Shown here in pieces: positions 49,589-58,892 of a stretch of 64,000 nt of DNA (positions are counted from its first letter, which is position 1; the number at the start of each line of letters is the position of its first letter). Below the pieces are notes generated by a model. That model made no database searches. It was not told where the DNA came from and was given only the letters and a program-made list of their open reading frames with translations. Location: the NCBI RefSeq assembly GCF_004011865.1, contig NZ_RKLP01000001.1, positions 310,001 through 374,000 of the forward strand, in the 5' to 3' direction. The translations under genes were made by a program, and so were the position numbers. Source of the DNA: Prescottella agglutinans (lineage in GTDB: Bacteria > Actinomycetota > Actinomycetes > Mycobacteriales > Mycobacteriaceae).

Positions 49589-51745
49589 ATGCACGGCATC
49601 GTGTTGTACGACGACGGCACCCCCGCCGTGGGGGTGGTCGTCGCCACGGGTGGCGTCGTCACCAGGACCGACGACGACGGCCGTTTCACCCTCGCCCGCC
49701 AAGCGGAGTGGGGAGGGTTCGTCGTCCTCACCCGGCCCACCGGCTACACCGCCGCTCCCTGGTGGCACCGTGTTCCCGACACCGACGAGACCGAACTCCG
49801 TTTCGTTCTCGTCCCCGAAGACCAGCCCCTGCCGTACGAGTTCCTCCACCTCACCGACACCCACATGACGACCAGGGGTGTCATCGACGCCGGTCACTAC
49901 ACCCACCGCTTGTACACGGAGGGGAGCCTGCCCGAACAGATCGTGGGATTCCTCGACCGCCTACCCACGCTCGCGCCCGCTGCGCGACGCATCCTCGTCA
50001 CCGGAGACCTCGTCGACAACGGGTTGGCAGAGGAATACGAGGCATACATCGAGGCCCTGCGGTCCAGCCCGGTGCCGGTCGAGTTGATCCCGGGCAATCA
50101 CGACCACATGAACGGTCAACGCGGCTTCACGATCAGCCGGAACAACTATCTCACCAACGCCTCGGACCCGACCCTGTACGAGCACTACCTCGGTCCGCGG
50201 TGGTTCAGCCTCGACGTCGCCGGCCTGCACATCGTCGGCTTGGACTGGCACAGCCACGAAGCCGGCATCGACCACGAGATCCAGAATGCCTGGGTCCAGG
50301 CGGACCTCGCGCAGCTCGAGTTCGGTGCCCCGTACCTGCTGCTGTTCCACGATCAGCCGAACGCCTCCATTCTCGACGAACTCCCGTGGCGGCCGATCGC
50401 GGCGCTGTCCGGGCACTGGCACACCAGCCGTGTCATCGACGTCGACGGCACCCTGCACGTCAACAGCCCGACCACGTTCTTCGCAAACCTCGACTACAGT
50501 CCGCCGGGATTCCGGCACGTGACCTGGGACGGCACGACTGTCACCCTGCGCACCGAGACCCTCTTGCCCGGTGAGACACCCGAGGCCCTGACGGACGTGC
50601 GAACATCGACGTTCTCGGCGACGACCGTCACCTCGACCGACGAGTCGATCCTGTGGTCCGCGCACGCGACCGGTGCCGGGCATCGACACGGCGCCGCGGT
50701 CCATGACGGCGCGGTCTACGTCGGTACCCAGATCGAAGACCGCCCCGCCGGCACCGTCGAATGCCTCGACCTCGAAACCGGTGCGGTGCGGTGGCGGGCC
50801 CGGACCCGATCCGCGGTGAAGACGACACCGGTCGTCGGTGACGGTCTGGTGATCGCCGCCGAGGTCTCCGGGGACGTCGTGGCCCTCGACACGTCGACCG
50901 GCGAGGAATGCTGGCGTGCCGCCTCGAGCGACCCGTTGCGCCGCTTCGCCTGGGGGGCACCGACGCTCGTCGACGGAACCGTCTACCTCGGGGATCCGTC
51001 CGATCTCCGTGCCCTCGACGCGCGTACGGGGCAGTGCATCTGGCGCCGCACCGACCTCTCCCCCCACCACAACCTCGTCAATCATGCGGCCCCACTCGTC
51101 GTCGGCGACCTCCTCGTCATGGGCTTCTGGCCCACCCCGACGGACCCGATCGGCCTCGATGCACATACCGGCGAATCCCGCTGGAATCGTTCAGATCTCG
51201 ATTCCGACGACCCGTTCACCTCGCTGAAGCGGCTGCTGATCATCGGCACCGCAGCACACGATCCGGCGCGCGATGTCGTGGTCATGCCCGCACACGGCCA
51301 CACCACGGCCCTCGATCGAGGTACCGGTGCCACCCTCTGGACCGCTTCGCACCCGGGCAATTACGCCCCGACCACCCCGATGATCACCGGGCACGGCTAC
51401 GTCGTCACCGTGCCCGGGCTGGGACTACGGATGCTCGACCCCGACACCGGCGAGACGATCTGGGAAGCCGCGATCGACGGCGACGCCCCGTTCCCGATGA
51501 GCTCGTACACCAAGCGTCCTCACCCCGTCATCGCGGCGCCGCTGCTGCGCGACCGGCACCTTCTCCTGCCCGGACTCGACGGCACGATCCGACGCATCGA
51601 CCTCGACGGGACCGAACTGGGCCGAACCCAGTACGCCTCACCGTTCGCGGCCGCGCTCACCGACGCAGGAGACCGTGTCCTCGCAGTCGGCACCGACGGC
51701 ACCGTCCTCGCGCTCGACCCCGCGGCGATCGGTGGCGCGGGATGA
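49589..51745 (+). CDS. Calcineurin-like metallophosphoesterase with a PQQ-type beta-propeller
   Basis: 718 residues; AAAGGAG ribosome site. Three parts: a beta-sandwich N-terminal domain (DDGTPAVGVVVATGGVVTRT..DGRFTL, MetallophosN-like, 1-70), a metallophosphoesterase domain (about 85-320) with FLHLTDTHM (D-x-H), TGDLVDNG (GD-x2-D), PGNHDH (GNHD) and SGHWHTS (GH-x-H), and a C-terminal propeller (about 350-715) with repeats such as GAVRWRARTRSAVKTTPVV and DTGETIWEAAIDGDAPFP. There is no signal peptide, so it should be cytosolic. It would cleave phosphate esters or diesters. The stop overlaps the permease start (ATGA). Confidence 0.9.
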   Translation: MHGIVLYDDGTPAVGVVVATGGVVTRTDDDGRFTLARQAEWGGFVVLTRPTGYTAAPWWHRVPDTDETELRFVLVPEDQPLPYEFLHLTDTHMTTRGVIDAGHYTHRLYTEGSLPEQIVGFLDRLPTLAPAARRILVTGDLVDNGLAEEYEAYIEALRSSPVPVELIPGNHDHMNGQRGFTISRNNYLTNASDPTLYEHYLGPRWFSLDVAGLHIVGLDWHSHEAGIDHEIQNAWVQADLAQLEFGAPYLLLFHDQPNASILDELPWRPIAALSGHWHTSRVIDVDGTLHVNSPTTFFANLDYSPPGFRHVTWDGTTVTLRTETLLPGETPEALTDVRTSTFSATTVTSTDESILWSAHATGAGHRHGAAVHDGAVYVGTQIEDRPAGTVECLDLETGAVRWRARTRSAVKTTPVVGDGLVIAAEVSGDVVALDTSTGEECWRAASSDPLRRFAWGAPTLVDGTVYLGDPSDLRALDARTGQCIWRRTDLSPHHNLVNHAAPLVVGDLLVMGFWPTPTDPIGLDAHTGESRWNRSDLDSDDPFTSLKRLLIIGTAAHDPARDVVVMPAHGHTTALDRGTGATLWTASHPGNYAPTTPMITGHGYVVTVPGLGLRMLDPDTGETIWEAAIDGDAPFPMSSYTKRPHPVIAAPLLRDRHLLLPGLDGTIRRIDLDGTELGRTQYASPFAAALTDAGDRVLAVGTDGTVLALDPAAIGGAG

Positions 51746-52668
51746 CCGCCACCGTCAGCGCGCCCGACCGCGTCGTTCCACACGTCATCGAGCCGCGTCG
51801 CGGTCGGCGCGGCGACCGGTTCGTCCCGGCTTTGCTGGTGCTGCCCGCCGGCATCGCCATGACGTTGTTCGTGATCGTGCCCGCGATACTGTCGCTCGTG
51901 GCGAGCTTCTTCGTCGTCCCCCTCACCGGAGGGGCATGGAAGTTCGTGGGATTCGCCAACTTCCAGCGGATCATCACCGACCCGACGGTGCAACAGTCGA
52001 TTGTCAACACCCTCGTCTACACCGCGCTGACCGTCGTACCCGGTCTTGCGATCGGTCTCGTTCTCGCATTGCTCGCCGAGTCCGTCGGCCGCGGCCGATC
52101 CTGGGTGCGCACCGCGCTGTTCCTACCGATGACGGCAAATCTGGTGGCCATGGCGGTCGTGTTCCGGTGGCTCTTCGCCTACCAGGGCGGCTTCGTCAAC
52201 CAGATACTCGGCTTCCTCGGTATGGCCCCGGTGAACTGGCTCGGCGACCCCGACACTTCCCTGCTGACGGTCGCCCTCGTCGGGATCTGGCGCGGCGCCT
52301 CCTTCAGCATGATGATCTTCATCGCCGGCCTCGCGACGATCCCGACCACCATCGACGAGGCCTCCCGGGCCGAAGGAATCCGCGGTCTCCCCAAACTGTG
52401 GCGCATCACGTTACCGATGATGAAGCCGACCGTCGTCTTCGCGACCGTCCTCGCGATCCTCCACTCGGTGCAGGTCTTCGACGCGGTCAACGTGATGACC
52501 CAAGGCGGTCCACTCAACTCCACCGAAACAGTGCTCACCCAGTCCTACAAACTCGGGTTCAGCTACTACGACCTCGGTGCGGCCTCCGCCCTGTCGTTAC
52601 TGCTCCTCGTCGCCCTGATCACCGTCGGCGTACTCCAACGTCGCCTTCTGACCGGAGAGAACCGATGA
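51742..52668 (+). CDS. ABC transporter permease (UgpA/MalF type)
   Basis: 308 residues with six membrane helices. The EAA loop that contacts the ATPase is visible: TIDEASRAEGIRGLPKLWRI (near 200), followed by TLPMMKPTVVF. Related to sugar and glycerol-3-phosphate permeases (CUT1). Overlaps both neighbours by four bases. Confidence 0.93.
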   Translation: MTATVSAPDRVVPHVIEPRRGRRGDRFVPALLVLPAGIAMTLFVIVPAILSLVASFFVVPLTGGAWKFVGFANFQRIITDPTVQQSIVNTLVYTALTVVPGLAIGLVLALLAESVGRGRSWVRTALFLPMTANLVAMAVVFRWLFAYQGGFVNQILGFLGMAPVNWLGDPDTSLLTVALVGIWRGASFSMMIFIAGLATIPTTIDEASRAEGIRGLPKLWRITLPMMKPTVVFATVLAILHSVQVFDAVNVMTQGGPLNSTETVLTQSYKLGFSYYDLGAASALSLLLLVALITVGVLQRRLLTGENR

Positions 52669-53486
52669 GCATCCTCGTCCGCGGCACCCGGTGGGTTCTC
52701 CTCACCGTCGCCGTCGTCATCAGCCTGTTTCCGCTCTACTGGATGATCCGCACCTCGCTCGCCCCGATGGAACAGGTCAACAAGAGCGGCATTCCCTTCA
52801 TCCCCACCGAATTCGACCTCTCGTCCTATGCCCGGGCCTGGGAGGACGCGGGATTGGGACGGGCCGTCGTCACCGGGCTGATCGTGACTCTCGCGATCCT
52901 CGCCCTACAACTCGCGACCTGCATCCCCGCGGCCTACGTCCTGGCCAAAGTGCGCACGCGGGCATCGTCGGCGGTGTTCCTGATCGTGCTCGTCTGTCTG
53001 CTCATGCCCGCACAGGCCACCATGATCCCCACCTTCATCGGCATCAACGCCGCGGGTCTCGCGGACAGCTACGCCGGACTCGTCCTCCCTTTCGCCACAA
53101 GCGCTTTCGGAATCTTTCTCCTGCGCCAACAGATGCTCTCCATCCCCGACGCTCTCCTCGAAGCCGCCCGCACCGACGGTCTGGGCCATTTCCAGATCCT
53201 GCGCAAGATCGTGGTGCCGCTCGCGGGCCCCGGCATCGCAGCCTTCTCGGTCTTCTCGGTCTTCGCTCACTGGAACGACTACCTGTGGCCGCTGCTCGTC
53301 GTGCGCAGCCCCGACCTCGTCACCCCGCCCCTCGCCCTCGCCGCGTTCCAGCAAGCCGACATCGGCTTCGACTACGCGGCCCTCGCCGCCGGCGCCGTCA
53401 TCGTGACCGCACCCGTGGTCCTGCTCTTCCTCGCCGCCCAGCGCCGTTTCGTGCAGGGCATGAGCGGCGCCGAAATTCCCGGGTAG
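52665..53486 (+). CDS. ABC transporter permease (UgpE/MalG type)
   Basis: 273 residues with six helices. The EAA loop is ALLEAARTDGLGHFQILRKI (near 170) then VVPLAGPGIAAFSVF, and HWNDYLWPLLVV near 210 is typical of MalG-type subunits. It forms the channel with the upstream permease. Confidence 0.93.
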   Translation: MSILVRGTRWVLLTVAVVISLFPLYWMIRTSLAPMEQVNKSGIPFIPTEFDLSSYARAWEDAGLGRAVVTGLIVTLAILALQLATCIPAAYVLAKVRTRASSAVFLIVLVCLLMPAQATMIPTFIGINAAGLADSYAGLVLPFATSAFGIFLLRQQMLSIPDALLEAARTDGLGHFQILRKIVVPLAGPGIAAFSVFSVFAHWNDYLWPLLVVRSPDLVTPPLALAAFQQADIGFDYAALAAGAVIVTAPVVLLFLAAQRRFVQGMSGAEIPG

Positions 53487-53545
53487 CTCGGACAGTTCGA
53501 CCGCTACCCGCCACCAACGCAGTACTCACACAAGGAGAATGCGCC

Positions 53546-54844
53546 ATGCGCACAGCCCGACTCGCCGGCACCGCCGGAGCCCTCGCCGCCGGCATCCTCG
53601 TCCTCACCGGATGCGGCGGCGCCACGTCCACCGACACTGCCGTCGCGGCAGCGACGGACATCAACTCCTGCACGCCGTCGGACCACACCCTCGACGTGAC
53701 CTTCGGATCGCAGGCCGAGAACGCCATGAAGGTGGCCGTCGCGAACCTACAGGCGAAGTATCCGGGACTGACGGTCGACGCGGAACCCTTGAAGACGACG
53801 AGCTACGACGAACTCACGAACACCGTCGTCGCGGACATCGCGGTCGGCAAACGCCCCGACCTCATCATGAGCGGCCTCGGCCAGCTCCGCTTCTGGGTCG
53901 AGAAGTACTCGCCCGCCACCATCGACACCGCCGGCCTCGCGGACACGTACCAGTCGCAGTTCCTCTCCGCCGGTACGGTCGACGGCAAGGTCTACCTTGC
54001 CCCCGCCCAGGTATCCGCCCCGGTACTGCTCGTCAACCAGACGATGCTCGACGCCGCAAACGCGGGCAAGGCCACCGACATCCGCACATTCGACGACGTG
54101 GTCACCGCAGCCGCGGCCGTCACCGGGAAGACCGGGAACCCGTCGGTGTCACTGCCCACCCAGCGCCTGCCTGACTGGCTTGGCCAGGGCTTCGTCCAGG
54201 GTGCCGGAGGGACATTCGTCAACGCGGACGGCACCGCCGGTTTCGGTGACGCCACCGGCGTCGACGCGCTCTCCCTCTGGACGAAGTTGAGCGAGCGCGG
54301 CCTCGAAGCCCAGATCAACGAGACGGATGCGATCACCGCCTTCACGAGCCAGCAGACCGCGCTGGCCTTCACCGCGACCTCACTCATCGCATCCGTGAAC
54401 GCGACCGTCGGTGACGGATTCGAGTGGACGGCAGTGGATCTCCCGACCGCCAACGGCGGTGACGGGCTCCTGCCCGCCGGAGGCAACGGATGGATCGTCC
54501 TCAGCGACAACGGTTGCCGCGCAGCCTACGCCAACGCGCTCGTCGCCGAGCTCCTCGGTACCGAGGCCGTGCTCGCCGCCAGCGGCACCGACTACTCCTA
54601 CATCCCGGTCGACAAGGCGGCCGCCGAACAACTGCTGGCCACCGGCGGCCTCCGCCAGCCCCAGCAGTACGCCTGGACCTACGACAAGGAACTCTCCCCG
54701 TGGGGCGGCTTCGACGGCGCCATGACCTCGCAGATCAACGACGTGCTCCGTCAGATGTCGCAGGGATTGCAGTCCGGTGCCGAACTCGAACCCACGGTGA
54801 AGCGGGCCGTCACCACCATCGACTCGCTCGCCGGGCAGGGCTGA
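53546..54844 (+). CDS. ABC transporter substrate-binding lipoprotein (CUT1/UgpB-like)
   Basis: 432 residues; AAGGAG ribosome site. Lipoprotein signal with the lipobox LTGC (Cys near 23). The family II solute-binding fold is indicated by KVAVANLQAKYPGLTVD, YDELTNTVVADIAVGKRPDLIM and the hinge strand VDGKVYLAPAQVSAPVLLVN. CUT1 proteins bind oligosaccharides, polyols or sugar phosphates. It follows the permease gene by 59 bases and the ATPase gene starts three bases after it. Confidence 0.92.
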   Translation: MRTARLAGTAGALAAGILVLTGCGGATSTDTAVAAATDINSCTPSDHTLDVTFGSQAENAMKVAVANLQAKYPGLTVDAEPLKTTSYDELTNTVVADIAVGKRPDLIMSGLGQLRFWVEKYSPATIDTAGLADTYQSQFLSAGTVDGKVYLAPAQVSAPVLLVNQTMLDAANAGKATDIRTFDDVVTAAAAVTGKTGNPSVSLPTQRLPDWLGQGFVQGAGGTFVNADGTAGFGDATGVDALSLWTKLSERGLEAQINETDAITAFTSQQTALAFTATSLIASVNATVGDGFEWTAVDLPTANGGDGLLPAGGNGWIVLSDNGCRAAYANALVAELLGTEAVLAASGTDYSYIPVDKAAAEQLLATGGLRQPQQYAWTYDKELSPWGGFDGAMTSQINDVLRQMSQGLQSGAELEPTVKRAVTTIDSLAGQG

Positions 54845-54847
54845 GAC

Positions 54848-55939
54848 ATGACCCGAGTCGAACTCCACAGCATTAGCAAGTCCTTCGGTGACGTCACCGC
54901 ACTCGACGGCATCGACCTCACCATCGGCGACGGCGAACAGGTGGCCATCCTCGGACCGTCCGGCTCCGGTAAGAGCACCCTGCTCCGAGTCGTTGCCGGC
55001 CTGGAAACCCAGACCGCCGGCAGTGTCCACTTCGACGGCGTGCCACAGGAGGGCATCGCGCCGCACCAACGCGACGCGGCCATCGTCTTCCAGCACTTCG
55101 CGCTCTATCCGCACCTCACCGCACTCGAGAACATCACCCTCGGGCTGCGGCACGGCCTCGGTCTCGCGAAGGCGGAAGCCGAGGCTCGGGCCCGCGACGT
55201 CGCCGCCCGCATGCGCGTCGAGGACCTCCTCGTCCGCAAGCCGAAAGCGATGTCCGGCGGGCAACGCCAGCGCATCGCGCTCGCACGAGCGCTCGCCCGC
55301 CGGAGCGGCATCGTCCTCCTCGACGAGCCCCTGTCCGGTCTCGACGCGCAACTGCACATGACGCTCCGGGTCGAGATCGCATCCCTGCTGCGGGAGGTCG
55401 GAGCGACCGGCATCAACGTCACCCACGACCAACTCGACGCCATGGCGATGTCCGACCGCATCGCGGTCATCAACCACGGCCGAATCGAACAGGTGGGCAC
55501 CCCCGACGAGCTCTACGCGGCACCTGCCACCCTTTTCGTCGCCGGCTTCGTGGGATCCCCGCCGATGAACCTCGTCCCCGTGTCCGACACCGGGGACTCG
55601 GTGCTCGGACCCATCGGCGGCCGGACCGAGCCGATCACCCTCGGCATCCGCCCCGAACACCTCTCGCTGCGCGGACACGAGAGCGACTGGCAACTGACCG
55701 GTACCGTCGTCCTCGTCGAACCGACCGGACAGGACCGCGTCGTACAGGTTGCACTCGACGACCACAGCACCGTCGCGTTCCGCTGCCCCGTCACCGCCAC
55801 CCCGCGGGTGGGCCGGCCGGTCACGATCGGAGTGCACCGCGAACACGTGCACGTGTATTCGACCGAATCCGGTGTCCGACTGGGTACCGCCACCGAACTC
55901 GGGCTACGAAACGAGACCCTTGCGAGCGTGAGCGCGTGA
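54848..55939 (+). CDS. ABC transporter ATP-binding protein (UgpC/MsmK/MalK type)
   Basis: 363 residues. Walker A GPSGSGKSTLLR (36-44), signature MSGGQRQRIALARAL (near 140), Walker B GIVLLDEPLSGLD, switch His in INVTHDQLDAMAMSDRI, and a C-terminal TOBE regulatory domain (from 240; ITLGIRPEHLSLRG). It energises the importer. The GTG of the HAD gene overlaps its end by four bases. Confidence 0.94.
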   Translation: MTRVELHSISKSFGDVTALDGIDLTIGDGEQVAILGPSGSGKSTLLRVVAGLETQTAGSVHFDGVPQEGIAPHQRDAAIVFQHFALYPHLTALENITLGLRHGLGLAKAEAEARARDVAARMRVEDLLVRKPKAMSGGQRQRIALARALARRSGIVLLDEPLSGLDAQLHMTLRVEIASLLREVGATGINVTHDQLDAMAMSDRIAVINHGRIEQVGTPDELYAAPATLFVAGFVGSPPMNLVPVSDTGDSVLGPIGGRTEPITLGIRPEHLSLRGHESDWQLTGTVVLVEPTGQDRVVQVALDDHSTVAFRCPVTATPRVGRPVTIGVHREHVHVYSTESGVRLGTATELGLRNETLASVSA

Positions 55940-56589
55940 GCACTCCCACTGCCGCCCAAACGATGGTGTTGTTCGACTGGAACGGCACCGTCGTGTGCGA
56001 CGCGGACCGTGCCCGTGACGCCCTCAACGACGTACTGGCGAGCTATGACGCACCACCGGTGACCGAGGACGAATTCCCCACCACGTTCCGCCTGCCCATG
56101 GCGGAAATGTTCGCGAGCCTCGGCCTGCCGAGCGAACACGGACCCGACGCCGAATCCCGTTGGAACACAGCGATGACCCGGCGAACCACGACGCTGCGTC
56201 CCGGCGCGCGCGACGCCCTCGTCGCCCTCGCCGACAGCGGCACCTGGCTGGGCGTCGTCTCCGCTGCGTCGGCCGAGGCCGTCGCCTTCGACATCAACAC
56301 CCTGAACGTGCCGACGCTCTGGGACACGGTGGTCGCCCCGGCCGCGGACAAGGCCTCGGTACTGCGGTCACTCCGGCACCACGGTGACCGGGCCTTCTAC
56401 GTCGGCGACACCGCCTACGACATGGCCTGCGCGACGGAAGCCGGCTACATCCCCATCGGGGTCCGCGGCGGTTACGCGGGTGAAGCCACACTTCGCGCCG
56501 CCGGCGCGCACACCGTCATCGACTCGCTGGACGAACTCACCGCGTTCGCAGCAACCGGGAAGGGGACTCTCGACGACCTGGCCATCTGA
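55936..56589 (+). CDS. HAD-superfamily hydrolase
   Basis: 217 residues from a GTG overlapping the ATPase stop (GTGA). HAD motifs: motif I VLFDWNGTVVCD, motif II VVSAAS, motif III candidate ADKASVLRSL, motif IV FYVGDTAYDMACA (GD-x3-D). Motif I is DxN instead of DxD, so the acid/base Asp is replaced by Asn. A cap domain of helices lies at 25-90. It may dephosphorylate an imported or intracellular phosphate ester with the metallophosphoesterase of the operon, though the DxN change may lower or alter activity. Last gene; a strong terminator follows. Confidence 0.88.
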   Translation: MSTPTAAQTMVLFDWNGTVVCDADRARDALNDVLASYDAPPVTEDEFPTTFRLPMAEMFASLGLPSEHGPDAESRWNTAMTRRTTTLRPGARDALVALADSGTWLGVVSAASAEAVAFDINTLNVPTLWDTVVAPAADKASVLRSLRHHGDRAFYVGDTAYDMACATEAGYIPIGVRGGYAGEATLRAAGAHTVIDSLDELTAFAATGKGTLDDLAI

Positions 56590-56591
56590 TC

Positions 56592-56642
56592 GTGGACTGC
56601 CGCACGACGAGGTCCTTGTCACCGGTTCGTGCGGCAGTCCAC
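56592..56642. terminator. Bidirectional terminator between HAD and PNPOx-like genes
   Basis: A perfect 16-base inverted repeat (56592-56607 with 56627-56642) with a 19-base loop, between the convergent ends at 56589 and 56677. Confidence 0.85.
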
Positions 56643-56676
56643 TGCACCGTCGAGAGAGCATGTGCAGTTCGAGGGG

Positions 56677-57327
56677 CTACCGGTCCACGCGGGTAAGTGC
56701 CCGCACCGACGCGGGCACCGGGACGTCGTCGGGTATCCACGGAGCCGGGACCGGTTCTCCCGCAACCGTTCGTATCGGCACCAGCCCGGCCCACACGTCG
56801 GGATTGCGGTCCCCCTCGCTCGGCGGTGCGGAACGCACCTTGACCGTCCAGTGCCCGGGTTCGATGGGCAGCGCGATCGTGAGCGTCGCCGCCAACTCCT
56901 TGCGCGTCGCCGCCCGTACCTCGGTGCTGCGGCCCGGGATCAGCGCATCCGAGAGCGCGGCCAGGGCCGACTCGGCGTCGGCACCCGTGATCGGCTCGAG
57001 ATGTCCACGCACCACGGCCGATCGGTAGTTCGCCGACGAGTTGTACAGGTTGTCCGCCACCATGATCGCGTCGAGGTGCGTCACGCACAGGGCCGCGGGT
57101 GCGCCCGCCGCCACCTGCCGCAGGGCACCGGCACCGGTGGAACCGTGCAGCAGGATCCGGTCGCCGATGCGCGCGTACAGCATCGGCACCGCCCACGGCA
57201 GCCCGTCGACGACGGTCGCGAGCGTCCCGACGGCCGCCGCGTCCAGCACGGCGTCCAGGTCGGCACGGTCCGCGCGGGAACGTTCGGGGAGTCGCTTGAT
57301 CCGGTGGAGGTCGTGTGAGGTGCTCAT
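56677..57327 (-). CDS. Pyridoxamine 5'-phosphate oxidase-like FMN-binding protein
   Basis: 216 residues. It has the split-barrel flavin fold: ALDAVLDAAAVGTLATVV-like start, LPWAVPMLYARIGDRILLHGS near 45, and a C-terminal VWAGLVPIRTVAGEPVPAPW. Family members include pyridoxamine oxidases and general FMN or heme-dependent reductases; real PNPOx residues are not all clear. It is divergent from a MocR regulator with a palindrome between, which links it to B6 metabolism or PLP sensing by inference. Confidence 0.8.
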   Translation of the reverse strand: MSTSHDLHRIKRLPERSRADRADLDAVLDAAAVGTLATVVDGLPWAVPMLYARIGDRILLHGSTGAGALRQVAAGAPAALCVTHLDAIMVADNLYNSSANYRSAVVRGHLEPITGADAESALAALSDALIPGRSTEVRAATRKELAATLTIALPIEPGHWTVKVRSAPPSEGDRNPDVWAGLVPIRTVAGEPVPAPWIPDDVPVPASVRALTRVDR

Positions 57328-57344
57328 GGTGCCACTGTGGCCCC

Positions 57345-57372
57345 ATTCCGGACATGCATCCAGATCCGGAAT
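57345..57372. promoter_or_regulatory. Inverted repeat between PNPOx-like and mocR genes
   Basis: ATTCCGGA (57345-57352) and TCCGGAAT (57365-57372), perfect 8-base arms with 12 bases between, in the 77-base divergent gap. Likely operator of the MocR protein. Confidence 0.6.
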
Positions 57373-57404
57373 CGACAGAACACGGAGACCAGTATTCTCG
57401 CGGG

Positions 57405-58892
57405 ATGCCTCGGACCCGGCCCGCGTCGACCCTGCACGTGCATCTCAACCTGCCCGACGACGGCGAACCCCTGCGGCGGCGGATCGCGGCGGCGATAGTG
57501 GCCGCCCTGCGTGACGGCCATCTGGACGCCGGGGATCTCCTGCCCGCCACCCGGGCCTTGGCGACCGAACTCGGGGTCGGGCGGGGTGCGGTGGTCGACG
57601 CCTACGACGAACTCGCCGCCGCTGGCTACGTCGTCACGCGCCCCGGGGCCGGTACCCGCGTGGCGACCGGCGCCGCCGGCGCCGCCCGGGCGGGCGTCCG
57701 CCCGCATGTCGCGGCCCCCGACACCGTGCCGGCGACCACCCCGACGGCGACGCGGCCGGCCACGTTCGACCTGTCTCCCGGCTATCCCGACACCGATCTC
57801 GTCTCTCCGCGGGACTGGCGATCCTCTTGGCGAGCAACGATTTCCGGGGACCTGCCGAACGAGGCGCCGAGCCCGGACCTCCATCTTCGGCTTCGGTCGG
57901 CGCTGGCCGACCACCTCCGCCGCACCCGTGGGATCGTCGCGTCCGCCGACGAGATCGTGATCGTTCCCGGTGTTCTCTCCGCGCTCCGGACCCTCGTCGC
58001 CGCAGCCGATCTCGCCGGCCGCCCGGTCGCGTTCGAGGATCCCGGTTACGCCCGGGCCCGCCGCGTCCTCGAGGCCGGCGGAGTCCGGGTCCGGGCGGTC
58101 CCGGTGGACGGCGACGGACTCGATCCAGACAGCCTGCGCCCCACGGATGCGGCCGTGTACTGCACGCCGGCGCACCAGTATCCGATGGGCGGACGCATGT
58201 CGGTCGATCGCCGGGCACGGCTGATCGCCTCGTCGGCCGATGCCGGACGCCTCGTCGTCGAGGACGACTACGACGGCGAATTCCGTTACGGCGTGGCGGC
58301 TCTGCCGGCGCTGCGGTCCGTCGACGGCGGCCGCGACACGGTCGCGTACCTGGGCACGGCGTCCAAGATCATCTCGCCGTCGCTACGACTGGCCTGGATG
58401 GTTCCCCCGGCGCCGCTCCTGCCCCGGGTACGCGAGGCACTCGAGATCAGCGGCGAGACCGTGTCCGCGGTCACGACGGACGCGTTCGCCCGGTTCATCG
58501 AATCAGGTTCGCTCACCAGGCATCTGGCGCGGGCGGCCCGGACCTACACGGCCCGGCGGCAGGCCTTCGTCGATGCGCTCCGCCGACACCATCCGGACGT
58601 CGCGCTCGCGGGGGTCGAGGCGGGACTGCACCTCGCGGTGCATCTGCCGGACGGAATCGACGACGCGGGACTCGCGCACGAGATCGGGCGCCGCGGTGCG
58701 ATCGTCCGGGGCCTCGACGCCTACCGTGCCGGAGATGCCGGCCCACGCGGATTGCTGTGTGGCTACGCGCGACTGCCCGAATCGCAGGCCGACGCCGTCG
58801 CGCGGCTGATCGCCGACGTCATCCGTGAGCGAGTCGGGACCGTCACCGACCCGGCTCGGAGCCGAGTCCACGGGCCGGGGCTCGCACGATGA
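57405..58892 (+). CDS. MocR/GabR/PdxR-like GntR regulator with aminotransferase domain
   Basis: 495 residues from an ATG at 57405. The N-terminal winged helix of the GntR type (LRRRIAAAIVAALRDGHLDAGDLLPATRALATELGV, split here as one continuous helix set) is followed by an Ala/Pro-rich linker and a fold type I aminotransferase domain, with VEDDYDGEFRYG and YLGTASKIISPSLRLAWM, in which the Lys of TASK is the PLP Schiff base. These proteins sense PLP or an amino compound. The divergent PNPOx-like gene is the likely target. Confidence 0.93.
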   Translation: MPRTRPASTLHVHLNLPDDGEPLRRRIAAAIVAALRDGHLDAGDLLPATRALATELGVGRGAVVDAYDELAAAGYVVTRPGAGTRVATGAAGAARAGVRPHVAAPDTVPATTPTATRPATFDLSPGYPDTDLVSPRDWRSSWRATISGDLPNEAPSPDLHLRLRSALADHLRRTRGIVASADEIVIVPGVLSALRTLVAAADLAGRPVAFEDPGYARARRVLEAGGVRVRAVPVDGDGLDPDSLRPTDAAVYCTPAHQYPMGGRMSVDRRARLIASSADAGRLVVEDDYDGEFRYGVAALPALRSVDGGRDTVAYLGTASKIISPSLRLAWMVPPAPLLPRVREALEISGETVSAVTTDAFARFIESGSLTRHLARAARTYTARRQAFVDALRRHHPDVALAGVEAGLHLAVHLPDGIDDAGLAHEIGRRGAIVRGLDAYRAGDAGPRGLLCGYARLPESQADAVARLIADVIRERVGTVTDPARSRVHGPGLAR

